Positions 28,743 through 38,272 of a stretch of DNA of 64,000 nt are shown here, one piece after another; position 1 is the stretch's first letter, and each line of letters begins with the position of its first letter. Both the position numbers and the translations under genes were made by a program. The notes under the pieces are model-generated. The model was given only the letters and a program-made list of their open reading frames with translations. It searched no databases and was not told the DNA's origin. Origin of the DNA: Maribellus comscasis (GTDB lineage: Bacteria > Bacteroidota > Bacteroidia > Bacteroidales > Prolixibacteraceae); the NCBI RefSeq assembly GCF_009762775.1, contig NZ_CP046401.1:3992001-4056000 (forward strand), given 5' to 3'.

Positions 28743-28750
28743 TATCTTTG
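28743..28750 (+). promoter_or_regulatory. -7 promoter element of purH
   Basis: TATCTTTG, in the context TTTTTATCTTTGC, is a perfect Bacteroidota -7 box 25 bases before the purH ATG. The expected -33 TTTG is degenerate (T-rich at about 28716-28720). Confidence 0.55.
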
Positions 28751-28775
28751 CAATCGAATTCGAAAAATGGAATAA

Positions 28776-30368
28776 ATGGCTGATAATAAAAAAATTAAGA
28801 CTGCTCTTGTCTCGGTCTTTCATAAAGAAAATCTGGATGTAATTATTAAAAAGTTAAATGAATTAGGTGTTAAAATTTTAAGTACAGGGGGAACAAAAAG
28901 TTTTATCGAGTCGCTTGGAGTACCCGTAACATCAGTTGAAAGTCTTACAGGTTATCCTTCAATTTTAGGAGGTCGTGTAAAAACACTTCACCCAAAAGTT
29001 TTTGGTGGAATTTTGTCGCGACGTGATAATCAGGGAGATGTAAGCCAGTTGACAGAATATGAGATCCCTGAAATTGATTTGGTGATTGTTGATTTGTATC
29101 CCTTTGAAGATACCGTTGCTTCAGGAGCAGAGGAGCAGGACATAATTGAAAAAATTGATATTGGTGGAATTTCCCTGATTCGGGCCGCTGCGAAAAATTT
29201 CAAAGATGTTGTGATTGTTCCGTCTCAAAAAGAATATCAGTCATTGCTTGATTTTTTGAATGAAAAAGGCGGTGAGTTTTCGCTTGCAGACAGAAAATGG
29301 TTTGCAGGAAAAGCATTTGGTGTTTCATCGCATTACGATGCTGCAATTTTTGGTTATTTCAATAATAACGAAGATGAAGCAACTAAAAGAATCAGCCTGA
29401 ACAACGGACATGTTTTGCGTTATGGTGAGAATCCACATCAAAAAGCAACCTTTTTTAAATTTGATAATTCTCCTGAAAAAGACACTTTGGCCAATGCCGA
29501 TGTTTTACAGGGGAAAGCGCTTTCATATAACAATATGCTTGATGCCGATGCCGCATGGAAATCGGCAAGTGATGCCTACCATTCAGTAAAACACATCGAA
29601 AACAAAGTTGCTGTTTCGGTAATTAAACACCTAAATCCGTGTGGGTTGGCAGTGACCGATAATACTTTAAAATCGCTGGAACTGGCCTGGGCGGGTGATC
29701 CGATTAGTGCATATGGAAGTATTATTTGTTTTACCGACACAGTGACAAAAGAAGTGGCTGAGTGGTTTGGGAAAAAGTTTGTTGAAATTGTTATCGCTCC
29801 CGAATTTAGTGAAGGTGCGCTTGAAGTTTTTAGCAAAAAGAAAAACCTGCGTTTATTGGTAACGCCGGTAAAAAATGAAATTACAGGAGAAAAATTATAT
29901 CGTTCTATAAGTGGCGGAATGCTGGTTCAGGATGAAGATGAAGGGCTGGATACGGAATTCAAAAATGTAACCAATCGTCCGTTTGAACCGGGAAAATTAA
30001 ATCTGGCCAAATTTGGTGTTACAGCATGTAAACATTTGAAGAGTAATTCAATTGCCGTTGTCACTGAAAATGAAGATGGTTCGTTTTGGCTGACCGGTGC
30101 CGGGATGGGGCAGCCTAATCGCCTGGATAGTTTACGTCATCTGACCATGCCGCGTTTTAAAATGAAAGAAGGACTTGACATTGAAAGTTCGGTTTTAATT
30201 TCGGATGCATTTTTCCCGTTCCGCGACAGTATTGAAGCGGCTAACGAATACGGAGTAAAATACATTATCGAACCCGGAGGAAGTATTCGCGATGATGAAG
30301 TGATTGAAGCATGCAACGAATTTGGAATCGCCATGGCATTTACCGGACGCAGACATTTCAAACATTAA
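28776..30368 (+). CDS. purH: Bifunctional AICAR formyltransferase / IMP cyclohydrolase
   Basis: A 530-residue enzyme that catalyses the last two steps of IMP synthesis. The N-terminal MGS-like cyclohydrolase domain (about 1-195) has LSTGGTKSFIESLGVPV and GGRVKTLHPKVFGGIL. The formyltransferase domain has RYGENPHQKATF and NPCGLAV, and the C-terminus ends TGRRHFKH, the conserved PurH tail. The length is the standard one (E. coli 529). ATG 28776 follows a clear -7 box. The mreB gene starts 45 bases later on the same strand, so read-through into the shape operon is possible. Confidence 0.98.
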   Translation: MADNKKIKTALVSVFHKENLDVIIKKLNELGVKILSTGGTKSFIESLGVPVTSVESLTGYPSILGGRVKTLHPKVFGGILSRRDNQGDVSQLTEYEIPEIDLVIVDLYPFEDTVASGAEEQDIIEKIDIGGISLIRAAAKNFKDVVIVPSQKEYQSLLDFLNEKGGEFSLADRKWFAGKAFGVSSHYDAAIFGYFNNNEDEATKRISLNNGHVLRYGENPHQKATFFKFDNSPEKDTLANADVLQGKALSYNNMLDADAAWKSASDAYHSVKHIENKVAVSVIKHLNPCGLAVTDNTLKSLELAWAGDPISAYGSIICFTDTVTKEVAEWFGKKFVEIVIAPEFSEGALEVFSKKKNLRLLVTPVKNEITGEKLYRSISGGMLVQDEDEGLDTEFKNVTNRPFEPGKLNLAKFGVTACKHLKSNSIAVVTENEDGSFWLTGAGMGQPNRLDSLRHLTMPRFKMKEGLDIESSVLISDAFFPFRDSIEAANEYGVKYIIEPGGSIRDDEVIEACNEFGIAMAFTGRRHFKH

Positions 30369-30413
30369 CAATAAACTGGATAATATTTAGTTTAAATAAG
30401 TATTTAAATTAAT

Positions 30414-31436
30414 ATGGGATTATTTTCTTTTTTGACACAGGAGATTGCGATTGACCTGGGAACAGCTAACACCATTATCATTCATAACGATAAAATTGTG
30501 GTAGATGAACCTTCGATTGTTGCCATTGATTTGAAAACCGAAAAAATGGTGGCAATTGGGGAAAAAGCCAGGCAAATGCAGGGGAAGACACATGCGAACC
30601 TGAAAACAATCAGGCCGCTAAGAGATGGTGTGATTGCAGATTTTAACGCTGCAGAGCAGATGATACGGGGTATGATTAAGATGATTAATCCCAAGTCGAG
30701 AATGTTTTCACCGGCATTAAAAATGGTTATTTGTATTCCTTCGGGAAGTACTGAGGTGGAAATTCGTGCAGTACGCGATTCATCTGAACATGCCGGCGGG
30801 AGAGAAGTATACATGATTTATGAGCCGCTTGCAGCAGCCATCGGTATTGGACTGGATGTGGAAGCACCGGAAGGAAATATGGTAGTGGATATTGGTGGCG
30901 GAACAACCGAAATTGCTGTAATCTCTTTGGGAGGAATTGTTACCAATAAATCTATCCGGATTGCCGGAGATGATTTAACAGCTGATATTATGGAATATAT
31001 GAGACACCAGCATAATATCAAAATAGGTGAACGTACAGCAGAGGAAATTAAAATACATGTTGGTTCGGCACTGTCACAGTTAAAAGATCCGCCGCCGGAT
31101 TATGTAGTACAAGGACCTAACCAAATGACCGCACTGCCGATTGAAGTTCCCGTTTCATATCAGGAGATTGCACATTGTTTGGAAAAGTCAATTTCAAAAA
31201 TTGAAACTGCAGTGTTAAGCGCGATGGAGCAAACCCCGCCCGAATTGTATGCTGATATTGTAACCAAAGGAATTTGGCTGGCGGGAGGTGGAGCCTTGCT
31301 TAAAGGTTTGGATAAACGTCTTTCAGACAAAATAGGAATTCCCTTCCATATTGCAGAGGACCCATTGAGAGCGGTTGTGCGAGGGACTGGAATAGCATTA
31401 AAGAATGTAGATAAATTCTCTTTCCTGATCAGATAA
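30414..31436 (+). CDS. mreB: Rod shape-determining actin-like protein MreB
   Basis: A 340-residue cytoskeletal ATPase. Phosphate-1 motif IDLGTANTII, phosphate-2 DIGGGTTEIAVISLGG and adenosine motif AGGGALLKGLDKRL are all present. It forms membrane-associated filaments that guide the elongasome encoded just downstream. It is first in the mreB-mreC-mreD-PBP2-rodA array, 24 bases before mreC. Confidence 0.98.
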   Translation: MGLFSFLTQEIAIDLGTANTIIIHNDKIVVDEPSIVAIDLKTEKMVAIGEKARQMQGKTHANLKTIRPLRDGVIADFNAAEQMIRGMIKMINPKSRMFSPALKMVICIPSGSTEVEIRAVRDSSEHAGGREVYMIYEPLAAAIGIGLDVEAPEGNMVVDIGGGTTEIAVISLGGIVTNKSIRIAGDDLTADIMEYMRHQHNIKIGERTAEEIKIHVGSALSQLKDPPPDYVVQGPNQMTALPIEVPVSYQEIAHCLEKSISKIETAVLSAMEQTPPELYADIVTKGIWLAGGGALLKGLDKRLSDKIGIPFHIAEDPLRAVVRGTGIALKNVDKFSFLIR

Positions 31437-31460
31437 CGGTCAGGATTTTTTTAATTTCAG

Positions 31461-32309
31461 ATGAGGAGTCTTTTCAGGTATTTATTTCGGAATTACGGTT
31501 TTTTCCTTTTTGTCATATTGGAAATAATCGCCTTGTTTTTAGTATTTAATTACAATAGCTATCAAAAAGTAAAATACCTGAATTCATCCAATGTGGTTGC
31601 CGGTTCTGTTTACAATTCATTCAATTCGGTAGTTAGTTATTTTGCGTTGGCAAGGGTTAATGAAGAACTGGCAACGGAAAATGCAAAGCTAAGGTCACGC
31701 TTTCAGGCCGATGAAATTAATCCGATGGTTTTCGAGAATGAGCTACCAGCCTTTGTACCATCCGATTCAACACTTTTTCGGTTTGTTTCCGCAAAGGTTA
31801 TTAATAATTCGGTGAATAGACCTTTTAATTACATTACGCTAAACAAAGGAAGAAAAGACGGGGTGAAACCCGATCAGGGAATTATATCAGCCAGTGGAAT
31901 TGTAGGGGTTGTAACCAATGTTTTAGAATCATATTCCATGGGTTTGTCGGTTTTAAATCAGCGTTGGAGTGTTTCCTCGAAACTTAAAAAGAATGGTTCT
32001 CTGGGCTCGCTGCTTTGGGATGGCGATGATTACAGGTTTGCGGAGCTAATGGAGATTCCTTTTCATGTTGAGTTTCAATTGGGCGATACCATTATTACCA
32101 GTGGTTATTCATCTGTTTTTCCTGAGGGAGTAATGATTGGTACTGTTTATGCATTTGATAAACCTGCAGGAGAAAACTACTATGACATAACAGTAAAATT
32201 AACAACTAATTTTAAGGCGCTTTCATATGTTGAAGTAGTAGAGAATTTGCATGTAGATGAAATAAAAGAACTTGAAAATCTAATTCAGGAAGATGAGAGG
32301 GGGAATTAG
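31461..32309 (+). CDS. mreC: Rod shape-determining protein MreC
   Basis: A 282-residue bitopic protein. There is one N-terminal transmembrane helix (about 12-32), a coiled-coil segment (about 60-95, LARVNEELATENAKLRSRF) and the double beta-barrel MreC domain (about 105-265), including NKGRKDGVKPDQGIISASGIVG. It links MreB to the periplasmic PBP2. The final 17 bases overlap mreD. Confidence 0.95.
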   Translation: MRSLFRYLFRNYGFFLFVILEIIALFLVFNYNSYQKVKYLNSSNVVAGSVYNSFNSVVSYFALARVNEELATENAKLRSRFQADEINPMVFENELPAFVPSDSTLFRFVSAKVINNSVNRPFNYITLNKGRKDGVKPDQGIISASGIVGVVTNVLESYSMGLSVLNQRWSVSSKLKKNGSLGSLLWDGDDYRFAELMEIPFHVEFQLGDTIITSGYSSVFPEGVMIGTVYAFDKPAGENYYDITVKLTTNFKALSYVEVVENLHVDEIKELENLIQEDERGN

Positions 32310-32793
32310 ATATATCGCCATGTTTATGAGCCTGGTACTGGTGCAGGTATTGGTACTAAATCAGATCCAGGTGAATGGATATTTAAATCCTTACATTTAT
32401 GTTTTATTCATAATGTTACTGCCTTTAAGTTTGCCGTTGTATGTGGTATTACCACTTGCTTTTGTAACTGGGCTTACCGTTGACATTTTTTCAAACACTT
32501 TAGGAATACACGCTGCGGCTACAACCTTTGTAGCATACATACGACCATTAGTTAGCCGTTCAATATCAACTCATGAAGAGGATCGGAGTGATTATCCGGG
32601 AATGAAATACAACGGATTCCGCTGGTTTTTATACTACACCATCATCATGGTGTTTTTTCATCATACCATTCTGTTCTATCTCGAGATTTTTACATTTGCC
32701 GATTTTGCCCAAACTTTTTATCGTATTGTTTTAAGTTCTCTTTTTTCAATTTTTATTATAGTTTTAAGTCAGTTTATTGTTTTCAGAGACTAA
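32293..32793 (+). CDS. mreD: Rod shape-determining protein MreD
   Basis: A 166-residue integral membrane protein with about five helices. Typical MreD features are the hydrophobic start, NPYIYVLFIMLLPLSLP and FVTGLTVDIFSNTLGIHA. It starts inside the end of mreC (17-base overlap), suggesting coupled translation, and is 9 bases from the PBP2 gene. Confidence 0.93.
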   Translation: MRGGIRYIAMFMSLVLVQVLVLNQIQVNGYLNPYIYVLFIMLLPLSLPLYVVLPLAFVTGLTVDIFSNTLGIHAAATTFVAYIRPLVSRSISTHEEDRSDYPGMKYNGFRWFLYYTIIMVFFHHTILFYLEIFTFADFAQTFYRIVLSSLFSIFIIVLSQFIVFRD

Positions 32794-32802
32794 TTTTGCA
32801 GA

Positions 32803-34620
32803 GTGAATAATTTTTCGAAGAGGAGCTATATTATTATTGCCATATTTGCTGTTATTGGCCTTGTTTATATTATTCGTTTGTTTAGCCTACAGGTTGTTGA
32901 TTCAACCTATAAGCAGTTTGCAACAAATAATATACTGCGCGAGATTGTTCAATATCCGGCACGTGGGCTCATTTATGACCGGAACGGCAAGTTGCTGGTT
33001 ATAAACAAGGCGGCGTACGATTTGTTGATTACGCCGCGGGAAGTAAAGACCTTTGATACGCTTCAATTGTGTAATCTTCTTGAAATAACCAGGGAAGAAC
33101 TTGAAATAAAAATTCAGGAAGCGAAAGACTATTCGCGGTATAAACCATCCATTCTTGTAAAACAGATTCCTCCTGAAAGCTATGCAAATCTGCAGGAACA
33201 GTTGTATAAGTTCAGGGGCTTTCACACCCAATCGAGAACTTTAAGAGAATACGAAACCACCGCTGCATCACATGTTTTGGGGTATGTTGGTGAAGTTACC
33301 GCCAGCGATATTAAAAACAGTGCTTATTACAACATGGGCGACTATATTGGAGTAAGCGGTATTGAAAAAACGTATGAAGAAGCTCTGCGAGGAACCAAAG
33401 GAGTACAAAAAAAACTGGTTGATGTACATAATCGTATTCAGGGGAGTTTTCTGGACGGACAGGAAGATGTTCCTGCACAAATTGGCAAAAATGTAACTTC
33501 TTCTATTGAGCTGGATTTGCAATTGTATGCCGAGAAATTATTTCAAAACAAAATTGGAAGTGTGGTTGCCATCGAGCCGTCAACCGGAGAAATACTTGCT
33601 ATGGTAAGCGCCCCTACTTATGACCCCGGTTTATTGGTTGGTCGGGTAAGGGGAAGTAATTATGCGAAGCTAGTTGCCGATACCCTAAAACCTTTGTTTA
33701 ACAGGGCGCTGCTGGCTGAATATCCTCCTGGTTCTACGTTTAAAATATTGAATGTTCTTATAGGGTTACAGGAACAGGCGATAAATCTTTATACCCGGTT
33801 TTCCTGTGCCGGACCTGCTTCCACTCCAATCCGTTGTACACATAACCATGTAACGCCTTTAGGGCCGATTCAGGCTATTAAAGAGTCCTGTAATCCCTTT
33901 TTATGGAATACATTCCGTGCAATAATAAATAAAGGAAAAACGTCTGCTGACGGTTTTAATATGTGGAGGGAATATGTGCAAAGTTTTGGGCTGGGCAAAA
34001 AATTGGGTTCCGATTTACAATACGAAAATAAAGGAAATGTTCCGACGGAAGAGTATTATAACCGGTTTTACGGAGCTGGCCACTGGAACGCAATGACTGT
34101 TCGTTCTCTGGCGATCGGGCAGGGAGAACTTGGTATCACTCCTTTGCAATTGGCAAACTACTGCGCTGCAATTGCAAACAAAGGCTACTATTATATCCCG
34201 CACGTTGTAAAAGAAGTTGAGGGAGAAAAACTAAAAGAAGATTTTCTGGAAAAAGTAAATACCAATATTTCTGAAGAGTTTTTTGAGCCGGTAATTGAGG
34301 GTATGCAAAGAGTGGTAGAAACAACCAATGCTTCTGTTTTTATGAAGATTCCAGAAGTTGTTATGTGCGGAAAGACCGGTACTGTTCAGAATCCACATGG
34401 AGAAGATCATTCTGCTTTTATGGCGTTTGCGCCAAAAGATAATCCCAGGATTGCTATTTCTGTTTATGTTGAAAATAGTGGCTACGGCTCAATGTTTGCT
34501 GCTCCGATTGCAAGTTTACTTGTTGAAAAATATTTAAAAGGAGAAGTGGAAGAAAGCCGGAAATGGGTTGAAGAAAGAATGCTTAATATTGATTTGATAC
34601 ATCCGAAACAGGAAAATTGA
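32803..34620 (+). CDS. mrdA: Penicillin-binding protein 2 (elongasome transpeptidase)
   Basis: A 605-residue class B PBP with an N-terminal transmembrane anchor (about 9-28), a PBP dimerisation/pedestal domain (about 45-225, PARGLIYDRNGKLLVIN) and a transpeptidase domain (about 255-580). Motifs are SxxK with Ser311 in PPGSTFKIL, SxN as SCN, and KTG in CGKTGTVQNP. It cross-links peptidoglycan during rod elongation with its partner RodA, encoded one base downstream. The start is GTG at 32803; no ATG precedes the membrane anchor. Confidence 0.96.
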   Translation: MNNFSKRSYIIIAIFAVIGLVYIIRLFSLQVVDSTYKQFATNNILREIVQYPARGLIYDRNGKLLVINKAAYDLLITPREVKTFDTLQLCNLLEITREELEIKIQEAKDYSRYKPSILVKQIPPESYANLQEQLYKFRGFHTQSRTLREYETTAASHVLGYVGEVTASDIKNSAYYNMGDYIGVSGIEKTYEEALRGTKGVQKKLVDVHNRIQGSFLDGQEDVPAQIGKNVTSSIELDLQLYAEKLFQNKIGSVVAIEPSTGEILAMVSAPTYDPGLLVGRVRGSNYAKLVADTLKPLFNRALLAEYPPGSTFKILNVLIGLQEQAINLYTRFSCAGPASTPIRCTHNHVTPLGPIQAIKESCNPFLWNTFRAIINKGKTSADGFNMWREYVQSFGLGKKLGSDLQYENKGNVPTEEYYNRFYGAGHWNAMTVRSLAIGQGELGITPLQLANYCAAIANKGYYYIPHVVKEVEGEKLKEDFLEKVNTNISEEFFEPVIEGMQRVVETTNASVFMKIPEVVMCGKTGTVQNPHGEDHSAFMAFAPKDNPRIAISVYVENSGYGSMFAAPIASLLVEKYLKGEVEESRKWVEERMLNIDLIHPKQEN

Positions 34621-34621
34621 T

Positions 34622-36049
34622 ATGGCAAAGAGAAACAATGTATGGGCGAATATCGACTGGGTGACGGTTTTGTTGTTCCTTTTACTCATATTTTTGGGCT
34701 GGATTAATATTTATGCTGCTATTTATAATCCTGAAAATCAGAGTATTTTTGATGTTTCAGAACGTTATGGGAAACAGTTAATTTGGATTGGAGCGGCACT
34801 TGCACTTGGTTTTCTAATTTTACTCATTGAAACTAATTTTTATGTGTTCTTTTCCTATATTATTTATGGATTCTTTATTTTGTTGCTCATCCTTGTGCTG
34901 TTTATGGGGAAGGAAATTAATGGCGCCAGGTCATGGTTTGATATTGGTGGAGTAAGACTGCAGCCTTCTGAATTTGGAAAATTTGCAACTGCTTTAGCTC
35001 TTGCAAAGTACATGAGTTCTTTTGGGTTTAAATTGCAGCGATTTAAGTCGATTGTGGTAATTACTTTACTTATTTTGGCCCCTGCTTTTTTTATTTTGCT
35101 TCAAAACGATACCGGCTCTGCCTTGGTTTATTTCTCATTTGTCCTGGTTCTTTTTAGAGAAGGCTTGTCAGGGGTGATTTTATTTTTTGGCTCGCTGATA
35201 GCCCTGCTTTTTGTTCTGGCATTGGTGCTTTCAAACTTAATTCTCAACGCTGTACTGCTTGGAGCAGTTCTGAGCATATTTTTGATTATGAACACGAGGT
35301 TGAAACAGTTTGGTATAATCCTGATAATATTTTCTTTAAGTATAGGAGCATTTTTTGGGTTAAATGAAATTGCCTCAACCGAATACCAGCCTGCCGACTT
35401 TTTGTTTGCCGGTGGATTATTGGGGGCATTAATTACACTGATATACAGTATTCGTAAACAAATACGCAATTACATAATAGTAACGGTAATATTTATAGGA
35501 GCCTTGCTTTTTAGTGTGTCGGTTGACTATGGGTTTACAAATCTGCTGGAACCCCACCAGCAAGTGCGGATAAACGAACTTTTGGGGATAGAATCAAATC
35601 CACAGGGAGCTGGTTATCACGTAAACCAGAGTAAAATTGCCATTGGTTCCGGTGGATTCTGGGGGAAAGGTTTTTTAAACGGCACGCAAACAAAATTCGA
35701 TTTTGTTCCCGAACAGAGCACAGACTTTATTTTTTGTACCGTCGGCGAGGAATGGGGGTTTGTAGGGACCTTTGTGCTGATAATATTGTTTTTAACCCTG
35801 TTTATCCGGCTTGTGCTTTTAGCTGAACGACAACGGTCGGGGTTTTCGCGGATTTATGGTTATTCAGTAGCTGTTATTCTTTTTTTTCACTTCATGGTAA
35901 ATATTGGTATGACAATAGGGATTATGCCTGTAATTGGTATTCCTTTACCATTTTTTAGTTACGGAGGCTCGTCACTTTGGTCGTTTACCATCCTCTTGTT
36001 TATTTTTATCCGGCTGGATGCAAGTCGCTTAGATCATTTGTCTAACTAA
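34622..36049 (+). CDS. rodA: SEDS peptidoglycan glycosyltransferase RodA
   Basis: A 475-residue polytopic membrane protein. SEDS landmarks are GARSWFDIGGVRLQPSEFGK, LLQNDTGSALVYF and the C-terminal GIPLPFFSYGGSSLW. It polymerises glycan strands from lipid II in the elongasome. It is longer than E. coli RodA (370), because of extra hydrophobic sequence between about residues 190 and 305; longer RodA proteins of this kind occur in Bacteroidota. It is the last gene of the operon. A weak CCGAA/TTCGG hairpin follows the stop, without a T tract. Confidence 0.96.
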   Translation: MAKRNNVWANIDWVTVLLFLLLIFLGWINIYAAIYNPENQSIFDVSERYGKQLIWIGAALALGFLILLIETNFYVFFSYIIYGFFILLLILVLFMGKEINGARSWFDIGGVRLQPSEFGKFATALALAKYMSSFGFKLQRFKSIVVITLLILAPAFFILLQNDTGSALVYFSFVLVLFREGLSGVILFFGSLIALLFVLALVLSNLILNAVLLGAVLSIFLIMNTRLKQFGIILIIFSLSIGAFFGLNEIASTEYQPADFLFAGGLLGALITLIYSIRKQIRNYIIVTVIFIGALLFSVSVDYGFTNLLEPHQQVRINELLGIESNPQGAGYHVNQSKIAIGSGGFWGKGFLNGTQTKFDFVPEQSTDFIFCTVGEEWGFVGTFVLIILFLTLFIRLVLLAERQRSGFSRIYGYSVAVILFFHFMVNIGMTIGIMPVIGIPLPFFSYGGSSLWSFTILLFIFIRLDASRLDHLSN

Positions 36050-36096
36050 ACCGAATGTTTCGGAATCTGCTCATTTTATAAAACACCGATTTTTTG

Positions 36097-36104
36097 TATA
36101 TTTG
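36097..36104 (+). promoter_or_regulatory. -7 promoter element of the KamA-family gene
   Basis: TATATTTG matches TAnnTTTG about 105 bases before the ATG, with a T-rich stretch (TTTTATA at about 36074) at the -33 distance. This would give a leader of roughly 100 bases; I recognise no riboswitch in it. Confidence 0.5.
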
Positions 36105-36209
36105 GGCGACTTAAAAGAAAAATCAAGAAAAATATTGCTCTTGTTCATGTCTTCGGTGGAGGCATATGCGGCTTGCTGACTTAAAATAGTTCTTTAAAAT
36201 AGTTTATAA

Positions 36210-37505
36210 ATGAAATTTAAATCGTATTCTTTACATAATTTCCGGGAAATACCCCAAATAGAAAATTTATCGGAGGAACAGAAGTTTGATATTGAAGTGG
36301 TGGGGACAGTTCTTCCTTTTCGGACAAATAATTACGTAGTTAATAAATTAATAGATTGGAATAATTTTGAAAAAGACCCGTTTTTTATTTTAAATTTTCC
36401 GCAGAAGGAAATGCTTGATAAAGATAGTTTTAATCGGGTTGCAACGCTTTTAAAAAACAATATTCCCAAGCCGTTTTTACAAAAGGAAGTAAATAAAATC
36501 AGGCTAAAATTAAATCCAAACCCTGCGGGGCAGGAGAGCAATGTTCCGATTTTTGAAGGAAAAAGACTTAACGGAATTCAACACAAATACAGGGAGATAA
36601 TGTTGTTTTTTCCGTCGCAGGGACAAACTTGCCACGCTTACTGTACATTTTGTTTTAGATGGCCGCAGTTCGCATTAAACGAATTTAAATTTGCGATGAA
36701 AGAAGCCGACACAATGATCCAGTACGTTAAAGCAAATCCTGAAATAACTGATATTCTTTTTACCGGCGGTGATCCGGCCGTAATGAAAACCCGGTTTTTT
36801 AAACAGTATTTTAATGCACTTCTCGAAGCTGATATTCCCCATTTAAGAAATATCAGGATTGGCACAAAATCTCTTGCCTACTGGCCATACCGTTATACAA
36901 CCGACGAGGATGCTGACGACTTGCTGCATTTGTTTGAAAAAGTGAAGAAGAAAGGAATCAATATTGCACTGATGGCACATTTTAATCATCCGGGCGAATT
37001 GAAAACCAGGGAGGTAAAAAAGGCAGTAAAAAGGTTGATTGGTGCAGGAGTGCAGATTCGCTCCCAATCGCCGCTTCTCAGAAATATTAACGACAGTGCA
37101 GAAATTTGGGCCGAAAACTGGAAGGAACAGGTAAAGTTGGGAATAATTCCTTACTACATGTTTGTTGCCCGCGATACCGGTTCACAGGATTATTTTGCTG
37201 TGACACTGAATCGTTCGTGGCAAATTTTCAGGAACGCATATAACCAGGTGAGTGGAATTCACCGCACAGTGAAGGGACCGAGTATGTCGTGTAATCCGGG
37301 TAAAGTTCAAATTGTAGGAGTTTCTGAAATCAATAATCAAAAAGTGTTTGTTTTAAACTTTCTTCAGGGAAGAGATCCTAGCTGGGTAGGGAAACCATTT
37401 TTTGCTAAATTCGATCCCCATGCAATTTGGTTTGATGAACTGGAACCAATTACCGGAGAATCAAAATTCTTTTTTGAAGATTTGTATTACGAAATGCACG
37501 CATAG
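36210..37505 (+). CDS. KamA-family radical SAM protein (lysine 2,3-aminomutase-like)
   Basis: A 431-residue protein. The radical-SAM cluster is CX3CX2C at Cys141, Cys145 and Cys148 (TCHAYCTFCF), followed by a TGGDPAVM segment and a beta-barrel with RIGTKSLAYWPYR. Lys365 in CNPGKVQIVG is at the place of the PLP-binding lysine of lysine 2,3-aminomutase, but the canonical DAPGGGGK context is altered (SMSCNPGK), so the substrate may differ. No lysine-degradation, EF-P or EpmA gene is nearby. Family is certain; the reaction is open. Confidence 0.83.
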   Translation: MKFKSYSLHNFREIPQIENLSEEQKFDIEVVGTVLPFRTNNYVVNKLIDWNNFEKDPFFILNFPQKEMLDKDSFNRVATLLKNNIPKPFLQKEVNKIRLKLNPNPAGQESNVPIFEGKRLNGIQHKYREIMLFFPSQGQTCHAYCTFCFRWPQFALNEFKFAMKEADTMIQYVKANPEITDILFTGGDPAVMKTRFFKQYFNALLEADIPHLRNIRIGTKSLAYWPYRYTTDEDADDLLHLFEKVKKKGINIALMAHFNHPGELKTREVKKAVKRLIGAGVQIRSQSPLLRNINDSAEIWAENWKEQVKLGIIPYYMFVARDTGSQDYFAVTLNRSWQIFRNAYNQVSGIHRTVKGPSMSCNPGKVQIVGVSEINNQKVFVLNFLQGRDPSWVGKPFFAKFDPHAIWFDELEPITGESKFFFEDLYYEMHA

Positions 37506-37508
37506 TAT

Positions 37509-38123
37509 TTAAAGCCCGGCAATCCAGTCGGGTTTTTTTATTTTTATCTGGTGAGTTTCAGTAACAAATTCAAGCATTTCATCCATAAAAGAGGTAAAAT
37601 TATTTTCAAAAAATATAAAATTCTCCCTCAGAATTTCGATGGCTTTTTCTGATTTTGCCGGCAATGAAGTATGGCGGCTCATAATTTCAAGCGTTTTTTG
37701 AATTCCTTCGATAGTTGCATACGATTCCAGTCTTTTGTGCTGAATTAAAAAAGGCAGAAAACCCTGCACCCGCTTAGGTAAATGAAAAAAATGCGAAAGT
37801 AAAATTGCATGTACTTTTTTTGTAAAGTCCCTTAATACCAGCTGTGAATAGGATGGCCAGTTTCGGGCCAGAAAGTGGTCATAAAAAAGATCGATAACGA
37901 TACCGGCATGTAATCCGTATTCTGCACGCAAAAGTTGTTTCGCTTCTCTGAATTTAGGATTTGCATCTGTAAAAGAGTCAATTTGACGATGTAGGAGAAT
38001 ACCTTTTTGAATGGGCCCCGGATAATTTATATATTTTTTGCCCTTTACATAGTCTCCTATAAAATTTCCAACAATGACATCCTCTTCTTTGCCGGAGAGA
38101 TATAAATGTGCCAGATAGTTCAT
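37509..38123 (-). CDS. acpH: Acyl carrier protein phosphodiesterase family (AcpH/DUF479)
   Basis: A 204-residue protein. MNYLAHLYLSG at the start, VGNFIGDYVKG, the HRQIDSFTDANP motif and GIVIDLFYDHFLARNW are the AcpH signature with HD-like metal ligands. E. coli AcpH removes the 4'-phosphopantetheine arm from holo-ACP. I chose ATG 38123; a TTG two codons earlier is less likely. The gene is convergent with the KamA-family gene, three bases apart, and divergent from the PfkB gene. The assignment is by family; activity in Bacteroidota is not proven here. Confidence 0.88.
   Translation of the reverse strand: MNYLAHLYLSGKEEDVIVGNFIGDYVKGKKYINYPGPIQKGILLHRQIDSFTDANPKFREAKQLLRAEYGLHAGIVIDLFYDHFLARNWPSYSQLVLRDFTKKVHAILLSHFFHLPKRVQGFLPFLIQHKRLESYATIEGIQKTLEIMSRHTSLPAKSEKAIEILRENFIFFENNFTSFMDEMLEFVTETHQIKIKKPDWIAGL
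37511..37539 (+). terminator. Terminator after the KamA-family gene
   Basis: AAAGCCCG (37511-37518) pairs with CGGGTTTT (one G-T wobble) around a 10-base loop, then a T7 run. It overlaps the 3' coding end of the convergent acpH gene. Confidence 0.7.
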
Positions 38124-38223
38124 AATCAATAAGTAAACGGCCGGTCACTGTTTTTGTTTTGAATTTCTCTGATTTCTTTTGTAAACGATTTTAATTTTAT
38201 TAAACATCTTTATGATTTGAAAT

Positions 38224-38254
38224 TTGAATCGTTTTTCAATTATAACTATTTTTG
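38224..38254 (+). promoter_or_regulatory. Promoter of the PfkB-family gene (TTTG ... TATTTTTG)
   Basis: TTTG (from about 38224) is followed after about 20 bases by TATTTTTG (ending about 38254), which fits the Bacteroidota -33/-7 consensus TTTG-N19-21-TAnnTTTG well. The ATG at 38273 follows about 18 bases later. Confidence 0.6.
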
Positions 38255-38272
38255 CGCTCTGAAAATTTATTG

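Noticed and set aside
28767-28779. ATG GAA TAA two-codon reading frame immediately before the purH ATG
   Set aside because: It looks like a mini upstream ORF but is expected by chance in AT-rich DNA; nothing else supports translational control.
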